Shown here: piece by piece, positions 59,173 through 64,000 of the stretch | How the letters are laid out: every line of letters begins with the position of its first letter | Position numbering within the stretch: the first letter of the stretch is position 1 | Assembly: GCF_040270295.1 (NCBI RefSeq) | Contig: NZ_JBELOE010000212.1 | Strand: one strand, 5' to 3' | Origin: Catenovulum sediminis | GTDB lineage: Bacteria; Pseudomonadota; Gammaproteobacteria; Enterobacterales; Alteromonadaceae | Length of the DNA stretch: 64,000 bases | Notes under the pieces: model-generated | Seen by the model: the letters and a program-made list of their open reading frames with translations, nothing else | Told to the model about the DNA's origin: nothing | The model's database searches: none | Position numbers and translations under genes: made by a program

Positions 59173-60182
59173 CTGATATCCCAGGTTTGCAATAGCCCAA
59201 AACTGGTGCTGGCAGTTAGCTGCTGATCGTTTAGGGTAAATGCAAAGTCTAGTACGGTTGCCGCAAAATGATCGCTGGTAATATGCCATTCTGCTATTAG
59301 CTGTCCATTGTCTACCGACCATATTTTAATTTTCTGATTGGGCGCACCGGTAGCCAACAGTTTGCCATTGTGCGAAAACTTTACTTGGGTAAAGATTTGC
59401 TGGCGTGCGATATAGCGCAGTTTGCTGTGTTGCTGACCTGTTGTTAGATCCCAGATGATCGATTGGTTAGTACTGTTGGCGGTGAATGCATAACGTGCTT
59501 TATTATCGAGCGCTAACTGACTGATTCGTCCTTGTAAGGACAGATCCCGTGTGATTTGAGCGCTTTGTGTGTGCCATAGGTAGGCAGAGCCATCATAGCT
59601 GCCTGACAACACATAGTTGCCGTTTGGTGTAATATCGAGCGCGCTGATACGCTCTGAGTGTGCTAAAAATTCTAATCTTCTGCCGGTTTGCAGGTTGATA
59701 AACAGTACGCGCCCATCCATTAAACCCAGTGCAACTTTTTCTCCGCCATTGGCTAAATCGGCAACCATAATTTGTGACGCTTCAACTTGATAAAAGCCTC
59801 GGTTCGCGCCTGTTTGAAGGTTCCATATAGCAAATTGATTGCTTTCGGCGGTTAATACAAATCGACTATCATCACTGATTTTGGTGATATGAACTCGGTT
59901 TTGTTGATTGGGTTTATGTTGCCATACAAACTTTGGAAGATTTTTATCCAGGTCCCACAAGCTGACACCTTGTTGGGTACTCATCACTGAATATATTCCG
60001 GCTTGTGATAAATCAGCGGCGTATGCGCCGTTATCCGTTTGCTCGATACGGTTTATTTCTGTTGGCGCATCTGTGCATGCTGCCAATAAAATTAAAGCAA
60101 GCAAAGCTGAGAAGTAATTTCTCAGCTGGTTATGCGTTTTTTGTATGGTTAGCCGAATATCGACTTTTGTAATAAGTGCCAT
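59157..60182 (-). CDS. WD40-repeat lipoprotein
   Basis: A 341-residue protein with a lipoprotein-type signal (ALILLAACTD) after a 25-residue leader, and about six or seven WD40-like blades in the rest (for example ITPNGNYVLSGSYDGSAYLW and FSHNGKLLATGAPNQKIKIW). It overlaps the end of slmA by 34 bases and is probably translated with it. It may be a scaffold at the inner face of the outer membrane; function unknown. Confidence 0.85.
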   Translation of the reverse strand: MALITKVDIRLTIQKTHNQLRNYFSALLALILLAACTDAPTEINRIEQTDNGAYAADLSQAGIYSVMSTQQGVSLWDLDKNLPKFVWQHKPNQQNRVHITKISDDSRFVLTAESNQFAIWNLQTGANRGFYQVEASQIMVADLANGGEKVALGLMDGRVLFINLQTGRRLEFLAHSERISALDITPNGNYVLSGSYDGSAYLWHTQSAQITRDLSLQGRISQLALDNKARYAFTANSTNQSIIWDLTTGQQHSKLRYIARQQIFTQVKFSHNGKLLATGAPNQKIKIWSVDNGQLIAEWHITSDHFAATVLDFAFTLNDQQLTASTSFGLLQTWDISQLIY

Positions 60183-60739
60183 TGTTGACTCAAATGTTGT
60201 GATGGCAGATGACTAAAATCACTGCGGACAAATTGCCTGATTTGTCCTTCAACCCAACTGGTTAAAAGTTTGGCGATAACGGCTTCGCCACAGGGTAATT
60301 CTTTACCTTCACGCATCGGACGTTCACGTAATATTTGTTTATATTGCGTTTCGATTCGCTCAAACAAGGTATTTACCCGACTGCGCAGCCGCTGTTGTTC
60401 ACCCATCAATGCATCCCCGCTCAATAAACGTGAGATCCCTGGGTTTTTTTCTGCAAACAATAAAATTAATTGAGAAATTTTTGTGCAACGAACGAGTGAT
60501 TGTTTGTCTTCTTCGATAATTTTATTGATGCGACTAAAAATCGTATCTTCTACAAAGTCTAGCAGACCTTCAAACATGCGTGCTTTACTTGGAAAATGTC
60601 GATATAACGCAGCCTCAGTAACGCCTACTGCTTCTGCCAACCGAGCCGTGGTAATTCGTTCACCTGGGTTTGTCTCTAACATGTTAGCAAGAGCTTGCAG
60701 GATTTCCTGCTTACGATTGCTGACTTTTTTTGTATTCAT
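60149..60739 (-). CDS. slmA: Nucleoid occlusion factor SlmA
   Basis: A 196-residue TetR-family protein. N-terminal helix-turn-helix RITTARLAEAVGVTEAALYR with HFPSKARMFEGLLDFVEDTI, and the SlmA-specific C-terminus (GKELPCGEAVIAKLLTSWVE, FVRSDFSHLPS). It binds chromosomal SlmA sites and blocks FtsZ ring assembly over the nucleoid. It overlaps the end of coaBC, the conserved dfp-slmA order. Confidence 0.95.
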   Translation of the reverse strand: MNTKKVSNRKQEILQALANMLETNPGERITTARLAEAVGVTEAALYRHFPSKARMFEGLLDFVEDTIFSRINKIIEEDKQSLVRCTKISQLILLFAEKNPGISRLLSGDALMGEQQRLRSRVNTLFERIETQYKQILRERPMREGKELPCGEAVIAKLLTSWVEGQIRQFVRSDFSHLPSQHLSQQWHLLQKSIFG

Positions 60740-61928
60740 AATGTTTTGCTACTAATTGTATAAGTTGAATGGCAAGTTGCAGTTTGTGCATGGTCGGAAA
60801 GTTTTGTTCGCCGTTATGCCAAAAAACGGTTACTGCGTTTTCTTCACTGTTAAAACCAATGTTTTGTTGTGAGACATCGTTCGCCACTATCATGTCCAGA
60901 TTTTTGCGCTGCATTTTATCTTTCGCATAGTGTGCGACATCTTGTGTTTCGGCTGCAAAACCGACACAAAATGGTTTTTCAATTTGTTGCGCTATGGTGG
61001 CTAAAACGTCTGGGTTTCGCTCTAATTGCAAGCTTACCTGATGTTGATGTTTTTTGATTTTTTGATCTGCTACCTGACTGACCTTGTAGTCGGCAACGGC
61101 CGCGCAAGCAATAAATACATCACAATTTGGGCTATAACGTTCAGCCGCTTGCAGCATTTGCTGTGCACTTTTGACGGCTATTTTGGTAATCCCTAACGGC
61201 GTTTTTAATGCGCAAGGGCCGCTGATTAGTACAACTTGAGCGCCCAACAACTGAGCCGCATGCGCTAATGCATAGCCCATTTTTCCCGAGCTGTGGTTGC
61301 TGATATATCGTACAGGATCGATCGCTTCTTGAGTCGGTCCGGCGGTGATAACGACTTTTTTACCGGCCATCACTTGTGGTAAAAATAATGCGGGTAATTG
61401 TTCGACAATGTCTTCCGCTTCTAACATTCTGCCTAATCCCACGTCACCACAGGCTTGTTCACCACTGGCTGGGCCAATAATAAAGCGGCCATCTTGTTTT
61501 ACCGTTTCAATGTTTCTTTGCGTTGCCGGTGCCGCCCACATTTGTTGATTCATTGCAGGTGCCAACACAACAGGTGCGCTGCTGGCTAAACATAAAGTTG
61601 ACAGTAGGTCATTTGCCAGACCTTGCGCTAAGCGTGCGATGATATCTGCGCTGGCAGGCGCGATGAGTATTAAATCAGCCCATTTAGCGAGTTCAATATG
61701 CCCCATAGCGGCCTCAGCATTAGGATCAAGTAAATCACTGGCGACAGGGTTGCCAGAGACTGCTTGCATTGTTAACGGCGTAATAAACTGCTGCGCTGCA
61801 GGTGTCATAACGACACGCACTTGCGCGTCTTGTTCGACCAGCCTACGCGCTAAAATGGCGCTCTTATATGCTGCGATCCCACCACTGATACCCAATAGAA
61901 TTTTTTTATTTGAAAGAATGCTCACCAT
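60711..61928 (-). CDS. coaBC: Bifunctional phosphopantothenoylcysteine decarboxylase/synthetase
   Basis: A 405-residue CoaBC (Dfp). The N-terminal flavin decarboxylase shows LGISGGIAAYKSAILARRL, ILIAPASADIIARLAQGLAN and PAMNQQMW with the GPASGEQACGDVGLGRM substrate loop. The C-terminal synthetase begins VITAGPTQEAIDPVRYISNH. It makes 4'-phosphopantetheine in coenzyme A synthesis. The radC gene is divergent upstream. Confidence 0.96.
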   Translation of the reverse strand: MVSILSNKKILLGISGGIAAYKSAILARRLVEQDAQVRVVMTPAAQQFITPLTMQAVSGNPVASDLLDPNAEAAMGHIELAKWADLILIAPASADIIARLAQGLANDLLSTLCLASSAPVVLAPAMNQQMWAAPATQRNIETVKQDGRFIIGPASGEQACGDVGLGRMLEAEDIVEQLPALFLPQVMAGKKVVITAGPTQEAIDPVRYISNHSSGKMGYALAHAAQLLGAQVVLISGPCALKTPLGITKIAVKSAQQMLQAAERYSPNCDVFIACAAVADYKVSQVADQKIKKHQHQVSLQLERNPDVLATIAQQIEKPFCVGFAAETQDVAHYAKDKMQRKNLDMIVANDVSQQNIGFNSEENAVTVFWHNGEQNFPTMHKLQLAIQLIQLVAKHYEYKKSQQS

Positions 61929-62028
61929 GTTCTCAGGCGTGTTGCTAATTAGTAAGTATTAACTATACTCTTGATTGATGCAGAATGCATTAGTCGGTAT
62001 AGGAATTTATCAGGGTAAAGGAAATGAT

Positions 62029-62703
62029 ATGAGTATTAAAGATTGGCCTGCCGAGCAACAACCTCGTGAAAAATTAATTAACTTAGGTGCAGATGCGTTA
62101 ACCGACGCTGAGTTATTAGCTATCTTTCTGCGCACCGGTGTAGTCGGATTATCGGCTGTTGATTTAGCCAGACACTTGCTCAATGAGTTTGGTAGTTTAC
62201 GTGCGTTATTAGGCGCTTCTCAAGACGAATTTAGCTTAGGTAAAGGATTGGGGGCTGCCAAATATTGTCAGCTACAGGCTTGCGTTGAAATGACTAAGCG
62301 TTACTTAGCTGAAACGATGAAAAAAGGGGATGCCTTAACTTCAGTTGAAGCGGTCCGTAATTATTTAAAAGCTTGTTTACGGGATCTTTCTAACGAAGTG
62401 TTTGCTTGTCTATTTTTAGACAATCAGCATAGAGTAATTGAATTTGAAACGCTGTTTTATGGAACAATCGATGGGGCGTCTGTTTACCCTAGAGTAGTTG
62501 TTGAAAAAGCATTGCAGAAAAAAGCGGCTGCACTTATATTTGCCCATAATCACCCTTCTGGTATTGCTGAGCCGAGTCAGGCCGATAAACAGATTACGCA
62601 ACGTTTAACACAGGCTTTGGCCTTGGTTGATATACGTGTGCTCGATCATTTTATTGTTGGCGAAGCGGAACCTGTCTCTTTTGCAGAGATGGGCTTGCTT
62701 TAA
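62029..62703 (+). CDS. radC: RadC family JAB/MPN-domain protein
   Basis: A 224-residue protein. Start at 62029 follows an AAAGGAAATG site and opens MSIKDWPAEQQPREKLI, the standard RadC start; an ATG 18 codons earlier would add an atypical leader. The JAMM metal motif HNHPSGIAEPSQAD near the C-terminus is complete. Although named for a radiation phenotype, its repair role is doubtful; the function is unclear. Divergent from coaBC, upstream of rpmB, the usual order. Confidence 0.94.
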   Translation: MSIKDWPAEQQPREKLINLGADALTDAELLAIFLRTGVVGLSAVDLARHLLNEFGSLRALLGASQDEFSLGKGLGAAKYCQLQACVEMTKRYLAETMKKGDALTSVEAVRNYLKACLRDLSNEVFACLFLDNQHRVIEFETLFYGTIDGASVYPRVVVEKALQKKAAALIFAHNHPSGIAEPSQADKQITQRLTQALALVDIRVLDHFIVGEAEPVSFAEMGLL

Positions 62704-62728
62704 TTTTCAGCAATTTTAATAAAATAGA

Positions 62729-62757
62729 TTGACTAAATGTACTCAGTCATGTATAAA
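62729..62757 (+). promoter_or_regulatory. Sigma-70 promoter of rpmB-rpmG
   Basis: TTGACT (62729-62734), 17-base spacer, TATAAA (62752-62757): near-consensus -35 and -10 boxes about 80 bases before rpmB. Confidence 0.8.
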
Positions 62758-62838
62758 ATGCGCCCTCTTGAATCAGGGTACGCAAACTATTTTGTTTAAG
62801 GTCAGCAAGCCTTAAACACAGTATTTGGAGACACAGCA

Positions 62839-63075
62839 ATGTCTAAAGTATGCCAAGTTACTGGTAAAACGCCTGTAGTCGGTAACCACCGTTCACACGC
62901 GAACAATGCGACTAAACGTCGTTTTTTACCAAACTTACAATCGCACCGTTTTTGGGTAGCGAGTGAAAACCGTTTCGTCAAACTGCGTGTATCCACTAAA
63001 GGTATGCGTATCATTGACAAAAATGGTATTGACGCAGTTTTAGCAGATATCCGCTCACGCGGAATCAAACTATAA
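62839..63075 (+). CDS. rpmB: 50S ribosomal protein L28
   Basis: A 78-residue L28 with its typical start MSKVCQVTGKTPVVGNHRSH and the VSTKGMRIIDKNGID segment. GGAG sits about eight bases upstream of the ATG. First gene of the rpmBG operon. Confidence 0.98.
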   Translation: MSKVCQVTGKTPVVGNHRSHANNATKRRFLPNLQSHRFWVASENRFVKLRVSTKGMRIIDKNGIDAVLADIRSRGIKL

Positions 63076-63085
63076 GGAAGCCATT

Positions 63086-63241
63086 ATGCGCGATAAAATT
63101 CGATTGGTTTCTAGTGCCGGTACTGGGTTTTTCTACACTACCGACAAGAACAAAAAGAACATGCCTGGCAAATTTGAAATTAAAAAGTTTGATCCGGTTG
63201 TTCGTAAACACGTTGTTTTCAAAGAAGCTAAAATTAAGTAA
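63086..63241 (+). CDS. rpmG: 50S ribosomal protein L33
   Basis: A 51-residue L33: MRDKIRLVSSAGTGFFYTTD at the start and KFDPVVRKHVVFKEAKIK at the end. It lacks the two CxxC zinc pairs, so it is the zinc-independent form. It follows rpmB by ten bases with an AAGGAAG site. Confidence 0.98.
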   Translation: MRDKIRLVSSAGTGFFYTTDKNKKNMPGKFEIKKFDPVVRKHVVFKEAKIK

Positions 63242-63266
63242 GCTGATTTGTTGATGTGTTCAGAGA

Positions 63267-63290
63267 AAACCCGGTTTACCGGGTTTTTTT
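63267..63290 (+). terminator. Rho-independent terminator of rpmB-rpmG
   Basis: AAACCCGG, loop TTTA, CCGGGTTT, then a T-tract; 8-bp stem. Confidence 0.92.
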
Positions 63291-63365
63291 ATGCCTGAAA
63301 TTTGCTAAGTTTAAAGTATCCATGCTTTTAGCGTTAAAATACGTCCTAAACTTTAGAGGTTATTT

Positions 63366-63851
63366 GTGATTAGGCTGTCACGTGCTGGTTGGAACAATGT
63401 ACTTATTTTTGCATCATTGATTATGATCTTTCTGTTTAACGGTTTGCATATGAACTTTGGCCAGCAAGCGGCAAGTGATAAGCAAAATATAGCAGTGCTT
63501 CCAGCAAATCAGCATATATTAACCATTGATTTTCCGGGGTATTCAATTGAGCGAGTGGGTCGTGATTGGCGAATCGTGGCGGCTGAAAATATTCCGCTGC
63601 AAGCAGAAAATGTAGTACAAGCATGGCAGGCGCTTTCTGCAACAATTGTCAGCCAAGACGATAATTTTTTACAACCCTATTTACCTGATGCAGTGATTGT
63701 GTTTTGGTTTGCAGATTCACCCCAAGGGTATGTTATTCAATGGTTTAATTTGCCATCGGGTAGTTTTCTGAAAACACCGGACAATCTACTACAAGTCGAT
63801 GAATCGCGTTTTTCTGAATTGGTGTATCTGAGTCGTCCGTTAGAAAACTAA
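63366..63851 (+). CDS. Membrane-anchored protein of unknown function
   Basis: A 161-residue protein with one N-terminal transmembrane helix (about residues 11-29) and a small soluble domain (ILTIDFPGYSIERVGRDWRI, AVIVFWFADSPQGYVIQWFN). The pattern recalls short uncharacterised proteins found after rpmG in alteromonads, where many relatives have mutM. No known motif. Confidence 0.7.
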   Translation: MIRLSRAGWNNVLIFASLIMIFLFNGLHMNFGQQAASDKQNIAVLPANQHILTIDFPGYSIERVGRDWRIVAAENIPLQAENVVQAWQALSATIVSQDDNFLQPYLPDAVIVFWFADSPQGYVIQWFNLPSGSFLKTPDNLLQVDESRFSELVYLSRPLEN

Positions 63852-63865
63852 TTGAGGGTGCCTTA

Positions 63866-64000
63866 GGGCGTGTTTATCTTTGTATTATTTTTGAGCAATA
63901 GGCTATTTTAATCATTAACAAAGCAGAATGAGTGGGGTTTAGTCATTCTAAATAAACGAATTCTAATGCCGTTAAGGGTTAAAATAGCCATTGCCCTTCG
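63866..64000. repeat. Nested inverted-repeat element, cut by the window edge
   Basis: GGCTATTTTAA (63902-63912) pairs with TTAAAATAGCC (63980-63990); flanking GCAAT and ATTGC, and AGGGC and GCCCT, extend the arms imperfectly. Inside, AGAATGA and TCATTCT form a second small stem. The long stem-loop layout is that of a MITE-like or structured intergenic element; it runs to the window end. Confidence 0.5.

Overview
This 64 kb stretch looks like a chromosomal segment of a marine, polysaccharide-degrading gammaproteobacterium of the order Alteromonadales, probably an Alteromonadaceae relative such as Catenovulum; the genus is an inference from gene content, not a search result. The evidence is the AT-rich coding style, the hemCDXY operon, the gppA-rhlB / trxA-rho block, slmA-coaBC-radC-rpmBG, the formaldehyde detoxification pair, a rhombosortase-type (GlyGly-CTERM) protease, and a cluster with alginate lyase and a GH105-GH43 enzyme.

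Layout. 1-6150: end of tex, an orphan periplasmic binding protein, pmbA/tldE divergent from darP (yjgA), hinT, a repeat-rich gap, and gor. 6.4-16.9 kb: a CHASE3 hybrid histidine kinase, a lipoprotein serine protease with a secreted partner, a GDPD lipoprotein, frmA-fghA with a divergent LysR gene, a DUF945-like protein, a PhnA-type protein and a MAPEG protein. 17-27.5 kb: an SLC13 anion transporter, a signalling operon (GGDEF-EAL protein plus CheB-CheR-PAS fusion), and hemC-hemD-hemX-hemY. 27.6-35.6 kb: a second copy of the composite repeat, a DUF6279 lipoprotein, gppA, rhlB, trxA, rho and a CASTOR/POLLUX-type channel protein.

35.66-39.3 kb is the accessory part. It begins at a tRNA-Arg(UCG) gene and holds a shredded IS3-type transposase, a Fic protein lacking its extreme N-terminus, the two outer ends of a deleted Wadjet (jetABCD) anti-plasmid operon joined head to tail, and an intact overlapping gene pair without a known function, closed by a strong hairpin terminator. 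This is the best candidate for unexplored biology.

39.3-47.8 kb: a secreted zinc metalloprotease with Calx-beta domains and a GlyGly-CTERM tail, a small membrane protein, the GH105-GH43 fusion, a PL7 alginate lyase lipoprotein, an RpiB-type sugar-phosphate isomerase and a TauE/SafE permease: a small polysaccharide-utilisation cluster. 47.9-53.2 kb: the SOS mutasome imuA-imuB-dnaE2 behind a consensus LexA box. 53.3-64 kb: an EVE-domain protein, a split membrane/spermidine-synthase-like pair, a degenerate HD-GYP-like protein beside a beta-barrel protein, a Dyp peroxidase, a WD40 lipoprotein, slmA, coaBC, radC, rpmB-rpmG, a small membrane-anchored protein, and the start of a nested inverted-repeat element at the right edge.

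Two intergenic loci 23 kb apart (4394-4737 and 27614-27761) share the same composite repeat: degenerate AG-starting heptamers interleaved with a 25-nt interrupted palindrome (five copies in all). No CRISPR array, rRNA or intact insertion sequence was seen.
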